A stretch of 64,000 nucleotides of DNA from Bradyrhizobium manausense. Lineage in GTDB: Bacteria > Pseudomonadota > Alphaproteobacteria > Rhizobiales > Xanthobacteraceae. Below are positions 44,331 to 54,093 of this stretch, piece after piece. The stretch spans positions 711,529 to 775,528 of the forward strand of contig NZ_JAFCKB010000001.1 of the NCBI RefSeq assembly GCF_018130615.1. Direction: 5' to 3'. Below the pieces are notes generated by a model that was not told the origin of the DNA, searched no databases, and worked only from the letters and a program-made list of their open reading frames with translations. A program made the position numbers and the translations under genes. Within the stretch, counting starts at the first letter, position 1, and every line of letters starts with the position of its first letter.

Positions 44331-45389
44331 ATGGCCGAAGACACCGTTTCCGCCGCGCTGACGCTGAAGGACATCGCCCGCGAGGCCGGTGTCAGCCTCG
44401 CCACGGTCGACCGTGTCCTGCACAACCGCCCCGGTGTGCGGCCGGACACGGTCCGGCGCGTCCAGGAGACGATCGCGCGCAATTCCTTCCAGCCGCATGT
44501 GGCGGCCGCCGAGCTCGCCCGCGGCCGCGCCCGCCGCTTCGCCTTCGTGATGCCGTTGGGGTCGAATCCCTTCATGCAGCAGATCCAGGCCTATCTCAGC
44601 GAGATGTCGGCGTGGCTCTCCGCCCGCCGCCTTTCGATCGAGATGGTCATCACCGACGTGTTCGACCCGTCCGTGCTGGCGGCCTCGCTGGAGGAGCTCG
44701 CCGGCGGCAATTATGATGGCGTCGCCGTCGTCGCGCTCGACCATCCGAGCGTGCGTGCCGCCATCAACGATCTCGTCGATGCCGGCGGCAAGGTGGTGAC
44801 GCTGGTCTCGGACGTGCCGTCGTCGCGCCGCCACCATTATGTCGGCATCGACAACATCGCCGCCGGCCGCACTGCCGGCGCTCTGATCGGTCGTCTTGTC
44901 CGCCCGGGATATGGCTCAAGTCCGGGGAAGATCGCGATCATCGCGGGCTCGCAGAGCCTGCGCGACCATGCCGAGCGCATTTTTGGCTTCAATCAGGTGA
45001 TGGCGTCGGAGTTTTCGCATCTCGACATCCTGCCTCTGCTCGAGGGGCGCGACGAGGACGATCGCTCCGAGCAGCTGATATCGCAGCTGCTCGGCGAGCA
45101 TCCTGACATCATCGGTCTCTACAATGTCGGCGCCGGCACGCAAGGCGTGGCCAAGGCCCTGACCGAGGCCGGTCGCGACAAGCAGATCGTGTTCATCGCC
45201 CACGATCTCACGGCGATGACGCGAAAACTGCTGCTGCAGGGCACGCTGGATGTCGCGATCTCGCAGAACCCGGGCCATGAGGCGCGCGCCGCCGTGCGCG
45301 TGCTGCTGTCGCTTGCGCGTAACGAGCCGATCTTGAGTGAACAGGAGAAGATTCGCATCGATATCTTGATGCGGGACAATCTGCCGTAG
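44331..45389 (+). CDS. LacI-family regulator of the sugar locus
   Basis: 352 residues. The N-terminal helix-turn-helix is TLKDIAREAGVSLATVDRVL followed by the hinge; the rest is a periplasmic-binding-protein-like sensor (FAFVMPLGSNPFMQQIQ and DIIGLYNVGAGTQGVAKAL). It belongs to the class with a sugar-ABC-binding-protein-like ligand domain. It probably represses xylBA and the transporter until the sugar is present. Confidence 0.92.
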   Translation: MAEDTVSAALTLKDIAREAGVSLATVDRVLHNRPGVRPDTVRRVQETIARNSFQPHVAAAELARGRARRFAFVMPLGSNPFMQQIQAYLSEMSAWLSARRLSIEMVITDVFDPSVLAASLEELAGGNYDGVAVVALDHPSVRAAINDLVDAGGKVVTLVSDVPSSRRHHYVGIDNIAAGRTAGALIGRLVRPGYGSSPGKIAIIAGSQSLRDHAERIFGFNQVMASEFSHLDILPLLEGRDEDDRSEQLISQLLGEHPDIIGLYNVGAGTQGVAKALTEAGRDKQIVFIAHDLTAMTRKLLLQGTLDVAISQNPGHEARAAVRVLLSLARNEPILSEQEKIRIDILMRDNLP

Positions 45390-45463
45390 CAGCGGCGCAA
45401 AAGGAGGACGGTCCGCGAAACAGGCGACGGAGATCGCCAGCCGGGCCAGCAAGGGAGGACGAA

Positions 45464-46918
45464 TTGTATCTCGGACTGGATATCGGCACGTCCGGTGTGA
45501 AGGCGGTGCTCGTGAACGAAGCCGGCGCGGTTATCGCGACGGCGGCGCGCGAGCTTGCGCTGTCGCATCCCGCGCCGCTGTGGTCCGAGCAGGATCCCGA
45601 CGCCTGGGTCGATGCATCGATCGGCGCAGTCGACGATCTCGCCGCCGCTCATCCGCGTAATGTTGCCGGCGTGCGCGGCATCGGACTGTCGGGCCAGATG
45701 CATGGCGCGACGCTGCTCGATGCGGACGGCCGCCCGTTGCGGCCCGCGATCCTCTGGAACGATGGCCGTTCGCATGCCGAATGCGTCGAGCTCGAGCGCC
45801 GCTGTCCCTCGCTGCACGCCATCGCCGGCAATCTGGCGATGCCCGGCTTCACCGCGCCGAAGCTGCTCTGGGTCGCGCGGCATGAACCCGATATTTTCAA
45901 GCGCGTAGCAAAGGTACTGCTGCCGAAAGCCTATGTGCGCTATCGCCTCACCGGCGAGATGGCCGAAGACATGTCGGACGCCGCCGGCACGCTGTGGCTC
46001 GACGTCGGCCGGCGCAGCTGGTCGGCAGAACTGCTGCATGCCACCGGCCTCGACCTGCATCACATGCCGCGGCTCGTCGAAGGCAGCGCGGTGAGCGCCG
46101 TGCTCGCCCCCGAATTCGCGCAGCGCTGGGGTATGGCGAAGGACGTCGTGATCGCCGGCGGCGCCGGTGATAACGCCGCGAGCGCGGTCGGGCTCGGCGC
46201 GATCGCACCCGGCGATGCCTTCCTGTCGCTCGGCACCTCCGGCGTGGTATTCCGCGTCACCGACCGCTTTGCACCGGCGCCGGCTTCGGCGGTGCATGCG
46301 TTCTGCCATGCGTTGCCGGGTCTCTGGCACCAGATGGGCGTGATGCTGTCGGCGGCGGCCTCGCTCGCCTGGCTTGCGGGCGTGATGGAGGTGCCTGCCG
46401 CGACGCTGCTGGCGTCGCTCGGCGAGCACGTCGACGGACCGAGCCCGGTCAAGTTCCTGCCCTATCTCGACGGCGAGCGCACGCCGCACAACGACGCAAC
46501 GGCGAGCGGCGCCTTCGTCGGCTTGCGCGGTGCGACCAGCCGCAGCCAGATCGTCCAGGCCGTGCTCGAAGGCGTCGCCTTTGCCGCGCGCGACAATCTC
46601 GCGGCGCTGAGCGCGGCGAGCGGGCCGATTGCCGAGCTCGATCTCGTCGGCGGCGGCTCGCGCTCGCCACTTTGGGCGCAGATCTGCGCCGATGTGCTCG
46701 GCATTGTCGTGCACCGTGTCGAGGAGGGCGAGGTCGGTGCGGCGCTCGGCGCCGCGCGGCTCGGCCGGCTTGCGGCCACCGGCGAAGATCCGGCGCAAGT
46801 GTGCACCCGTCCGCGACGGCTCGCCAGTTTCATGCCCCGCGCATCCGCCGCGCCCGCCTATGACGAGGCCTATCGCAGCTGGCGCAATCTTTATCCCGCA
46901 TTGAAGGAGTCTACTTAA
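45464..46918 (+). CDS. xylB: xylulokinase
   Basis: 484 residues of the FGGY kinase family: LGLDIGTSGVKAVLV binds phosphate, GIGLSGQMHGATLLD and RPAILWNDGRS are xylulokinase hallmarks, and DLVGGGSRSPLWAQI lies in the C-terminal domain. It phosphorylates D-xylulose, the step after XylA. Start codon TTG 45464 behind GGGAGGA. It is joined directly to xylA. Confidence 0.95.
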   Translation: MYLGLDIGTSGVKAVLVNEAGAVIATAARELALSHPAPLWSEQDPDAWVDASIGAVDDLAAAHPRNVAGVRGIGLSGQMHGATLLDADGRPLRPAILWNDGRSHAECVELERRCPSLHAIAGNLAMPGFTAPKLLWVARHEPDIFKRVAKVLLPKAYVRYRLTGEMAEDMSDAAGTLWLDVGRRSWSAELLHATGLDLHHMPRLVEGSAVSAVLAPEFAQRWGMAKDVVIAGGAGDNAASAVGLGAIAPGDAFLSLGTSGVVFRVTDRFAPAPASAVHAFCHALPGLWHQMGVMLSAAASLAWLAGVMEVPAATLLASLGEHVDGPSPVKFLPYLDGERTPHNDATASGAFVGLRGATSRSQIVQAVLEGVAFAARDNLAALSAASGPIAELDLVGGGSRSPLWAQICADVLGIVVHRVEEGEVGAALGAARLGRLAATGEDPAQVCTRPRRLASFMPRASAAPAYDEAYRSWRNLYPALKEST

Positions 46919-48241
46919 GTGAACGCGTCAGCCAAATTCTTCGATGCAAGCGCACCCGTCGCCTTTGCCGGCAAGGATGTTGGAAATGGACTCGCCTTCC
47001 GCTGGTACGACAAGGACCGCATGGTTCACGGCCGCAGACTGGAAGATCACTTACGCTTTGCGGTCTGCTACTGGCATTCCCTGTGCTGGCCGGGCGGCGA
47101 TCCCTTCGGCGGCGAGACGTTCATGCGGCCCTGGCACCACGGCTCCGATCCGATGGCGATGGCGCGCGCCAAGGCCGATGTCGCCTTCGAGCTGTTCCGC
47201 CTGCTGGATGTGCCCTTCTTTACCTTCCACGATGTCGACGCCGCGCCGGAAGGCGCTTCGCTCAGCGAGTCTGTCGCCAATCTCAACGCAATCGCCGATG
47301 TCTTCGAAGCCAAGATGGCATCAGCCAAGGTCCGCCTGCTCTGGGGGACCGCAAACCTGTTCACGCATCGCCGCTACATGGCGGGCGCTGCGACCAATCC
47401 GGATCCTGAAATCTTCACCTATGCTGCCGGCCAGGTCCGTGCCGCGTTGGAGGTGACGCATCGGCTCGGTGGTCAGAACTATGTGCTCTGGGGCGGCCGC
47501 GAGGGCTATGAGACTCTGCTCAACACCGATCTCAAGCGCGAGCTCGACCAGCTCGGCCGCTTCGTGTCGCTGGTGGTCGAGCACAAGCACAAGATCGGCT
47601 TCAAGGGTCCGATCCTGATCGAGCCGAAGCCGAAAGAGCCGACCAAGCATCAATATGATTTCGACGTCGCCACCTGCTACGGCTTCCTCGCGCGCTACGA
47701 TCTGCTCAAGGACGTCAAGCTCAACATCGAGCAGAACCACGCTATCCTCGCCGGCCATTCCTTCCATCACGAGGTCGCGCTCGCTGAGGCGCTCGGTGTG
47801 TTCGGCTCGCTCGACATCAACCGCGGCGACGATCTGCTCGGCTGGGACACCGACCAGTTCGCGATGAATGTGGGCGAGCTGGCGCTGGTGTTCCACGAGA
47901 TCCTGAACCGCGGCGGCTTCACCTCGGGCGGGCTCAATTTCGACGCAAAGATCCGCCGCCAGTCGATCGATCCGGATGACCTCATCCATGCCCATGTCGG
48001 CTCGATGGATGCCTGCGCGCGGGCGTTCCTCGCTGCGGCCGACATGCTCGATGCCGGTGCCCTCACGACGCCGCTGGCTTCGCGCTACGAGGGATGGGCC
48101 GGGCCTGAGGGCCGGGCCATTCTCGCCGGCCAGCGTTCGCTTGCCGATCTCGCCGATCGCGCGCAGGATCCGGGCTTCGACCCGCAGCCGCGCTCGGGAC
48201 GGCAGGAATACCTGGAATCGCTGGTCAACCGCTACCTCTGA
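46919..48241 (+). CDS. xylA: xylose isomerase
   Basis: 440 residues, the class II length. [52 protein letters not shown] and [18 protein letters not shown] carry the metal and catalytic residues. It converts D-xylose to D-xylulose. GTG 46919 begins immediately after the xylB stop. The transporter genes follow after 5 bases. Confidence 0.96.
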   Translation: MNASAKFFDASAPVAFAGKDVGNGLAFRWYDKDRMVHGRRLEDHLRFAVCYWHSLCWPGGDPFGGETFMRPWHHGSDPMAMARAKADVAFELFRLLDVPFFTFHDVDAAPEGASLSESVANLNAIADVFEAKMASAKVRLLWGTANLFTHRRYMAGAATNPDPEIFTYAAGQVRAALEVTHRLGGQNYVLWGGREGYETLLNTDLKRELDQLGRFVSLVVEHKHKIGFKGPILIEPKPKEPTKHQYDFDVATCYGFLARYDLLKDVKLNIEQNHAILAGHSFHHEVALAEALGVFGSLDINRGDDLLGWDTDQFAMNVGELALVFHEILNRGGFTSGGLNFDAKIRRQSIDPDDLIHAHVGSMDACARAFLAAADMLDAGALTTPLASRYEGWAGPEGRAILAGQRSLADLADRAQDPGFDPQPRSGRQEYLESLVNRYL

Positions 48242-48246
48242 GGTCG

Positions 48247-49005
48247 ATGATGACAAGTGCTGCAACACCGGTTCTAGAGCTCTCCGGCATCGGCAAGGAG
48301 TTCGGCGCCATCCGCGCGCTGCACGACGTCGATCTGCATGTGCGTCCGGGCGAAGTGGTCGGCCTGATGGGTGACAACGGCGCCGGCAAGTCGACGCTGG
48401 TCAAGATCATCGCCGGCAATTTCCGTCCCACCCACGGCGAAATCCGCTTCGACGGCAACGCGGTCCATTTCTACCGTCCGATCGATGCCCGCGCGGTCGG
48501 CATCGAGGTCGTCTACCAGGATCTCGCGCTCGCCGACAATCTGACGGCGGCTGCGAACGTCTTTCTCGGCCGCGAGCTCAAGCGCAAATTCGGACCCGTT
48601 GCGCTGCTCGATCACAAGGCGATGGCGTCACGCGCGCTGGAATTGTTCGGCGAGCTGCGCTCGGAGACCCGGCCGCATGATCTGGTCAAGCAGATGTCCG
48701 GCGGCCAGCGCCAGGCCGTGGCGATCGCCCGCACGCGACTGTCCAACGCCAAGCTCGTGATGATGGACGAGCCGACGGCCGCGATTTCCGTACGCCAGGT
48801 GGAGCAGGTGCTCGGCCTGATCCACCGGCTGAAGGAGCAGGGTGTTGCCGTGATGCTGATCTCCCACCGTATGCCCGACGTATTCGCGGTATGCGACCGC
48901 GTGATCGTCATGCGCCGCGGCGAGAAGCGGGCCGACAAGCCGATCCACGAGACGTCCCCCGAGGAAGTCACCGCCCTGATCACCGGCGCGAAGGAGGCGG
49001 CGTGA
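48247..49005 (+). CDS. sugar ABC transporter ATP-binding protein, single domain
   Basis: 252 residues with one ABC domain, not two as in XylG or RbsA. Walker A is GDNGAGKST, signature MSGGQRQAVA, Walker B LVMMDEPTAAIS, switch ISHRM. This matches the FrcA type of the carbohydrate CUT2 family. It probably works as a homodimer with the permease that follows. Start ATG 48247; the stop overlaps the permease start. Confidence 0.92.
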   Translation: MMTSAATPVLELSGIGKEFGAIRALHDVDLHVRPGEVVGLMGDNGAGKSTLVKIIAGNFRPTHGEIRFDGNAVHFYRPIDARAVGIEVVYQDLALADNLTAAANVFLGRELKRKFGPVALLDHKAMASRALELFGELRSETRPHDLVKQMSGGQRQAVAIARTRLSNAKLVMMDEPTAAISVRQVEQVLGLIHRLKEQGVAVMLISHRMPDVFAVCDRVIVMRRGEKRADKPIHETSPEEVTALITGAKEAA

Positions 49006-50075
49006 TGTCCGTACCCATGGAAAACCCGATCTCTTTCACCAATGTCGGTCGCACCAAATGGTGGCATCGCGGCATCTTTGCCTCGCAGACCGGTTACGTC
49101 CTGCTGGCGCTTGTGGTGCTGATGATCGTGATGCGTTTTGCCAGCCCCTATTTCTTCACCGAAGGCAACATGCAGAACGTGGCGAAGAACTTTTCTTTCA
49201 TCGCCATCGCCACGCTCGGAATCACGTTCGTCATCATCACCGGCGGCATTGATCTCTCCGTCGGCTCGATGATGTGTTTTTCCGCGATGATCACCTCCAT
49301 GGTCATGGTGGAACTGTCGGCGCCGGGATCGTCCTTCGTCCATCTGGCCGCCGATGGCAAGACGGCCGTCGCCAACGTGCCCGGATTGATCCTGCTGATC
49401 TCGGTGCTCGCAGGCCTGTTCGTCGCGTTCATCGTCGGGATGATCAACGGCTTCTGCATCGCGGTGCTCGGGCTGTCGCCCTTCGTCACCACGCTCGGCA
49501 TGCTCTCGATTGTGCGCGGGCTCGCTTATGTGGTCTCGAACGGCCGTGGCAGCTTTCCAGGCGGGCCCGATGCCGATCTGTTCTACGCGTTGACCTCGGG
49601 TGATGTGCTCGGCGTTCCCGCGCCCTTCATCTATCTGGTGATCCTCGCGGTTGTGATGGCGGTCGTGCTGCATCACACCAGCTTCGGCCGCCACGTCTTC
49701 GCGCTTGGCGGTAATGAGAAGGCGGCGGAATTGACCGGTATCCCGGTCGTGCGCGTGAAGATCGAGGTCTATGTGATCTGCGCGCTCGCCGCAGGCCTGC
49801 AAGGCATCATCATCTCGGGCTGGCTGGGATCCGCGCCCGCGAATATGGCGACGTCCTACGAGCTCAACGTCATTGCCGCCGCGGTCATCGGCGGCGCCAA
49901 CCTCGCCGGCGGCCTCGGTGGTCCCCTGGGCGCCATCGTCGGCTGCGTGCTGCTGGAGGTGATCCGCAACGGCCTCGTGCTCGCGCAGGTCAATTCCTAC
50001 TGGCAGCAGACGCTGGTGGGCGTGATCATCATCCTTGCCGTGCTGGTCGATCGCATCCGCTCGCGCATGACCTGA
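49005..50075 (+). CDS. sugar ABC transporter permease (CUT2 type)
   Basis: 356 residues with about ten membrane segments. GITFVIITGGIDLSVGSMM and ALGGNEKAAELTGIPVVRVK are hallmark loops of CUT2 permeases such as RbsC, XylH and FrcC. It begins with ATG inside the end of the ATPase gene. A loop at about 100-130 (between ELSAPGSS and AVANVPGL) is longer than in RbsC. Confidence 0.93.
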   Translation: MSVPMENPISFTNVGRTKWWHRGIFASQTGYVLLALVVLMIVMRFASPYFFTEGNMQNVAKNFSFIAIATLGITFVIITGGIDLSVGSMMCFSAMITSMVMVELSAPGSSFVHLAADGKTAVANVPGLILLISVLAGLFVAFIVGMINGFCIAVLGLSPFVTTLGMLSIVRGLAYVVSNGRGSFPGGPDADLFYALTSGDVLGVPAPFIYLVILAVVMAVVLHHTSFGRHVFALGGNEKAAELTGIPVVRVKIEVYVICALAAGLQGIIISGWLGSAPANMATSYELNVIAAAVIGGANLAGGLGGPLGAIVGCVLLEVIRNGLVLAQVNSYWQQTLVGVIIILAVLVDRIRSRMT

Positions 50076-50169
50076 CGAGTTACTCCGGAAGGACAACGAA
50101 AGATCGTCTATCCGCCTGCCGGAGCATCACATCACAAATGGATAGGCAACAAAGTGTGGAGGGAATGGT

Positions 50170-51102
50170 ATGAAGAAGCTTCTGTTGGCCGGCGTGACCA
50201 TCGCGATGATGGCGACCCCGGCATTTGCCCAGACCTACAAGTTCGCCGTCGTTCCCAAGGCGATGAACAATCCGTTCTTCGACGTGGCGCGTGACGGCTG
50301 CATGAAGCGCGCCAAGGAGCTCGGCAACGTCGAGTGCATCTACAAGGGGCCGATCGAGCACGAACCGGCGACGCAGGCGCAGATCATCCAGGACTTCATC
50401 ACCCAGAAGGTGGATGGGCTTGCGATCTCGGTTGCCGACGTCGCGTCCATGACCAAGTCGATTGAGGCTGCGACCGCGGCCGGCATCCCGGTGATCACGT
50501 TTGACGCGGACGCGCCGGGCTCCAAGCGGCAAGCCTATATCGGCACCAACAACAAGGACTTCGGCGTCGCGCTCGGCAAGCAATTGCTGCAGCTCCGGCC
50601 CGAGGGCGGCAAGTACGCCATGGTCTCCGGTGGTCCGGGTGCGAAGAACCTCGCCGAACGCGTCGATGGCGTTCGCGAAGCACTCAAGGGCTCGAAGTGG
50701 GTCGAGGTCCAGGGCTCGCCGACCTTCTGCAACGACGATTCCACGCTTGCGGTCCAGCAAATGACGGATCTGCGTACCGCGACGCCGGATCTCGCCGCGA
50801 TCGTGCCGGTCGGCGGCTGGCCGATGTTCGCGCCGGAGGGCTTCAAGGCCTTCGTCAACAAGAACAAGAAGGACATCGACAGCGGCAAGCTGACGCTCGT
50901 CGTCGCCGATACGCTGAAGATGCAGCTCGAGTTGCTGCGCGACGGCTACTCCAACGCGCTCACCGGCCAGCGCCCGTTCGAAATGGGTGAGAAGTCGATG
51001 GACACGTTGCTGGCCATCAAGAAGGGCCAGAAGGTTCCGGAAACCATCTACACCGGTCTCGATCTGGTGACGAAGGACAACGTTGCTCAGCTCCTGAAGT
51101 AG
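50170..51102 (+). CDS. sugar-binding protein of the ABC importer
   Basis: 310 residues with signal peptide (cleavage near AFA, 20). AVVPKAMNNPFFDVARDGC, KVDGLAISVADVASMTKSIEA and VITFDADAPGSKR are typical of the ribose/xylose-binding family (peripla_BP_4). Good ribosome site GGAGGG. A strong hairpin follows the stop. Ligand is likely a pentose, given xylAB, but related proteins bind fructose or rhamnose. Confidence 0.92.
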   Translation: MKKLLLAGVTIAMMATPAFAQTYKFAVVPKAMNNPFFDVARDGCMKRAKELGNVECIYKGPIEHEPATQAQIIQDFITQKVDGLAISVADVASMTKSIEAATAAGIPVITFDADAPGSKRQAYIGTNNKDFGVALGKQLLQLRPEGGKYAMVSGGPGAKNLAERVDGVREALKGSKWVEVQGSPTFCNDDSTLAVQQMTDLRTATPDLAAIVPVGGWPMFAPEGFKAFVNKNKKDIDSGKLTLVVADTLKMQLELLRDGYSNALTGQRPFEMGEKSMDTLLAIKKGQKVPETIYTGLDLVTKDNVAQLLK

Positions 51103-51147
51103 GGCCATCAAGCAGGAACGTCTGCCAGCCCCGACGTTCCTGCGCTA

Positions 51148-51179
51148 CACTCCCTCCTCCGCCCGCGGGGGAGGGAGTG
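51148..51179 (+). terminator. hairpin after the binding-protein gene
   Basis: CACTCCCTCC and GGGAGGGAGTG form an 11-base stem around a GC-rich loop, 46 bases after the stop. GCTGCTTTT follows closely. It may be a terminator with partial read-through into the reductase gene, or a stabiliser of the binding-protein mRNA. Confidence 0.6.
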
Positions 51180-51201
51180 CTGCTTTTGGAAGGAGCTTAC
51201 A

Positions 51202-52182
51202 ATGAAGCGTACCCGGCTTGCTGACGGTCTCGATGTCACGTCGATTGGCCTTGGTTCGGCGCCACTCGGCGGACTGTTCTCGGCGGTCAGCGATGCGGAT
51301 GCGGAAGCGACACTCGCGGCCGGTTGGTCGGCCGGCATCCGCTTCTACGATACCGCGCCGCTTTACGGCTTTGGACTGGCGGAACAACGACTGGGTGCCT
51401 TCCTGCGGCAACAGAAGCGCGACTCCTATGCGATCTCGACCAAGGTCGGCCGACTGCTGCGCGCGCCCGGTGGCGCGACGGTCGAGGATGATCATTACAA
51501 GGACGCGCCTGCGTTGCGGCCGCAATTCGATTTCAGCTATGACGGGGTGATGCGATCGGTCGAAGAGAGCCTCGACCGCCTCGGGCTCGACCGCGTCGAT
51601 GTTCTGCTCGTGCATGATCCCGATGATCACTATGACGACGCCGTCAGCGGCGCTTTCCGCGCGCTGATGCGACTGCGCGACGACGGCACCGTGAAGGCGA
51701 TCGGCTCCGGCATGAACCAGTCCGAGATGCTGACGCGTTTCGCCGAAGCCGTACCGGTCGACTGCTTCCTGCTCGCCGGCCGTTACACGCTGCTCGACCA
51801 GGGCGCGCTCGAAGCGTTGTTTCCGGTCTGCGCTGCCAGGAACATCGGCATCCTGCTCGGCGGCATCTACAACAGTGGCATTCTGGCCAATCCGCATGCG
51901 GGCGCGAAGTTCAACTATGAGGACGCCGACGCTGCGCTCGTTGCGCGCGCGCTCGCGCTCGATGAGCTCTGCCGCAAGCATGGCACCGAGCTGAAGGCCG
52001 CCGCGCTCCAGTTCTGCATGGCCCATCCGGCCGTGACGGTGGCCGTGATGGGTGCCCGCAACGCCGCCGAGGTCGCCGACAACATCGCGATGTCCAAGCG
52101 CGCGGTACCGCAAGCCTTCTGGCAGGAGCTGCGCGCTAAAAACCTCGTCGACGCGCGAGCGCCGCTGCCGGGCGGAGCGTGA
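51202..52182 (+). CDS. aldo/keto reductase of the sugar dehydrogenase type
   Basis: 326 residues. The AKR tetrad fits FYDTAPLYGFG (Asp, Tyr), STKVG (Lys) and LVHDP (His). The family includes L-fucose/D-threo-aldose and D-arabinose 1-dehydrogenases that oxidise sugars to lactones. AAGGAG precedes ATG 51202. With the lactonase next door, it may oxidise the imported sugar. Confidence 0.88.
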   Translation: MKRTRLADGLDVTSIGLGSAPLGGLFSAVSDADAEATLAAGWSAGIRFYDTAPLYGFGLAEQRLGAFLRQQKRDSYAISTKVGRLLRAPGGATVEDDHYKDAPALRPQFDFSYDGVMRSVEESLDRLGLDRVDVLLVHDPDDHYDDAVSGAFRALMRLRDDGTVKAIGSGMNQSEMLTRFAEAVPVDCFLLAGRYTLLDQGALEALFPVCAARNIGILLGGIYNSGILANPHAGAKFNYEDADAALVARALALDELCRKHGTELKAAALQFCMAHPAVTVAVMGARNAAEVADNIAMSKRAVPQAFWQELRAKNLVDARAPLPGGA

Positions 52183-52185
52183 GAC

Positions 52186-53031
52186 ATGGTGATCGACGCT
52201 CACCAGCATTTCTGGGATCCCGCGCGCGCTGACTATCCGTGGATGGCGGCGCCCGAGCTCGCGCCGATCCGTCGTGCCTTCGGCCCTGCCGATCTGGCGC
52301 CGCTGTTGAAAGCGAATGGCATCGATGCCAGCATCGTGGTGCAATGCCGCTCCTCGGTCGCGGAGACTGAGGAGTTCTTGCGGATCGCGCACGCCACGCC
52401 CTCCGTCATCGGTGTCGTCGGCTGGGCCGATCTGACTGATGCATCGCTCGGTGACACGCTCGGTCGCCTGCGGGCGCTGCCCGGCGGCGCCAAGCTGGTC
52501 GGCATCCGCCACCAGGTCCACGATGAGGCCGATGCCGACTGGCTGTTGCGCGCCGATGTTCAGCGGGGACTGGCAACGCTGTTCGCCCATGATCTCACCT
52601 ACGACTTCCTCGTCCGCACCCGCGAGCTCCCCGCTGCGATCGCAACCGCAAAAGCCTTTCCGCAAGCCCGCTTCGTGCTCGACCACGCCGCAAAGCCGCC
52701 GATCGCCGAGGGCGGCTGCGCCGAATGGTCCGATCGCATCGCAGCGCTCGCGGCTTGTGGCAATGTCTGGTGCAAGGTCTCAGGGCTCGCGACGGAGGCG
52801 AAATGGAGCGATTGGGACGCCGAGCGGCTGTTTCCGTTCGTTGCGCATGTCGCGAAGTGCTTTGGCGATGATCGCATGATCTTCGGCTCGGATTGGCCGG
52901 TGTGCCTCCTGGCGGGCAGCTATGGCGAGATCAAGAGCGCGCTTGAGGCGTGCCTGGCGAAGTTAGGTACGACCGTGCGCGCGAAGGCATTTGGGGTGAA
53001 TGCGAAGGCTGCGTATCGGCTGGCGGAGTAA
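52186..53031 (+). CDS. amidohydrolase-family sugar lactonase
   Basis: 281 residues of the amidohydrolase_2 fold: IDAHQHFWDPARADYPWM carries the metal His pair, GIRHQVHDEAD the middle, and IFGSDWPVC the Asp. The closest known function is L-fucono- or L-rhamnono-1,5-lactonase. It follows the aldo/keto reductase by 3 bases, so the pair probably does sugar to lactone to aldonate. Confidence 0.88.
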   Translation: MVIDAHQHFWDPARADYPWMAAPELAPIRRAFGPADLAPLLKANGIDASIVVQCRSSVAETEEFLRIAHATPSVIGVVGWADLTDASLGDTLGRLRALPGGAKLVGIRHQVHDEADADWLLRADVQRGLATLFAHDLTYDFLVRTRELPAAIATAKAFPQARFVLDHAAKPPIAEGGCAEWSDRIAALAACGNVWCKVSGLATEAKWSDWDAERLFPFVAHVAKCFGDDRMIFGSDWPVCLLAGSYGEIKSALEACLAKLGTTVRAKAFGVNAKAAYRLAE

Positions 53032-53056
53032 GCCGAGCGCGCGCCTAACAACAGGT

Positions 53057-53082
53057 GTCGTCCCGGCACAGGCCGGAACGAC
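53057..53082. repeat. solo GTCGTCCCGGC palindrome
   Basis: GTCGTCCCGGC and GCCGGAACGAC pair at all but one position around ACAG. It lies between the lactonase and the convergent NTF2-like gene and belongs to the GTC(A/G)T(C/T)CCGG family. Confidence 0.6.
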
Positions 53083-53109
53083 GGCGGCGTTTGTGGTGGC
53101 GCTCGCGGC

Positions 53110-53475
53110 TCACGCGCCCGCGGGCACCTGATCCAAAAATCCCGTGATGCTCTTGATCCGCCCGTCCTTCAGCACGGCGAAATCGGTCCCCTTGATCGGG
53201 CTGTCGACACCTTCGGGACCGAGACCCCAGCTGAAGCGCACATGGTCGCCATAGCCGTTGGGCTCGCCGATCAGGCTGAACTTGAAATCCGGGAAGCGCT
53301 GCTGCACGCCGGCGATGAGTACGTCGATGCCGTCCCGGCCATCGCCCTTCATCAGGGGATCGACATAGCTCGCATCGGCCGTCCAGTTCTCGCCGAGCAG
53401 TTCGCGCCGGCGGCCGGCCGCGCGCTCGTTCCAGAGATCAATGTAGCGGCGGGCGATGGTGACGTGGTCGGTCAT
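53110..53475 (-). CDS. NTF2-like (SnoaL) protein
   Basis: 121 residues from ATG 53475 behind AAGGAG. The cone-shaped NTF2-like fold is shown by ARRYIDLWNER, DASYVDPLMKGDGRDGIDVL and FRFSWGLGPEG-like strands ending in KDGRIKSITGF. Members include limonene epoxide hydrolase-like and ketosteroid isomerase-like proteins. No role can be fixed from context. Confidence 0.8.
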   Translation of the reverse strand: MTDHVTIARRYIDLWNERAAGRRRELLGENWTADASYVDPLMKGDGRDGIDVLIAGVQQRFPDFKFSLIGEPNGYGDHVRFSWGLGPEGVDSPIKGTDFAVLKDGRIKSITGFLDQVPAGA

Positions 53476-53568
53476 GTGCTCTCCTTCGGTGGCGCCGTGG
53501 TTCGGCTGGCCGTCACTATCGAAGGTTCGCGCGCGGGAATCGATTACCTCGGAGATCATGCATCCATG

Positions 53569-53600
53569 AAAAAGAGCGCGATGATGGTCTCATCGCGCTC
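53569..53600 (-). terminator. intrinsic terminator of the RidA gene
   Basis: On the minus strand GAGCGCGATGA and TCATCGCGCTC form a perfect 11-base stem around a 5-base loop, followed by TTTTT (53569-53573). It begins 25 bases after the RidA stop codon, the best intrinsic terminator in the window. Confidence 0.85.
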
Positions 53601-53624
53601 CGGTCGCATGTGATGCTGCGCGAA

Positions 53625-53975
53625 TTACTTCGCCGCGGTCACCATGATCTCGACGGTGTACTGCGGCGCCGCGAGCTTGGCTTCGACGGTGGCGCGGGCC
53701 GGGGTGTTGCCGGGCGACACCCAGCCGTCCCACACGGCGTTCATTTCCTGGAACGTCTTCATGTCGGTGATGTAGATGGTTGCCGACAGCAGCTTCGACT
53801 TGTCGGTGCCGGCCTTTGCGAGATGGCCGTCGATGGTCTTCAGGATGTCCTGGGTCTGCTTGGTCACGCTTTCGCCAGCCGCGTTGCTGGCGACGACGCC
53901 GGCGAGATAGACGGTGTTGCCGTGCACGACGACCTGGCTCATGCGCGGGCCGGTTTCAAAACGCTGAATGCTCAT
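53625..53975 (-). CDS. RidA-family protein
   Basis: 116 residues of the Rid/YjgF/UK114 family: FETGPRMSQVVVHGNTVYLAG, DILKTIDGHLAKAGTDKSKLLS and ATVEAKLAAPQYTVEIMVTA. RidA itself deaminates reactive enamines and has Arg near the end; here the matching segment is NTPARATVEAKLA. It may detoxify imine/enamine by-products. Ends at a strong terminator. Confidence 0.9.
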   Translation of the reverse strand: MSIQRFETGPRMSQVVVHGNTVYLAGVVASNAAGESVTKQTQDILKTIDGHLAKAGTDKSKLLSATIYITDMKTFQEMNAVWDGWVSPGNTPARATVEAKLAAPQYTVEIMVTAAK

Positions 53976-54093
53976 TTACGGGATCTCCTTAAGGGAATGG
54001 CGACCCTGTCTAGCGCAGCATCTCGCACTGTGCCACCCCAGGCACGCAGGCTTTGCCGTTCACGCATGCGTAGCCGGCAATGCATATTCTTCT

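Noticed and set aside
45119-46798. 559-residue antisense frame over the LacI and xylB genes
   Set aside because: Arg/Ala/Glu-rich shadow; plus-strand genes are unambiguous.
48247-49005. Truncated XylG-type ATPase
   Set aside because: The single ABC domain is complete with its own stop and a coupled permease, as in FrcA-type systems, so it is not a broken double-domain protein.
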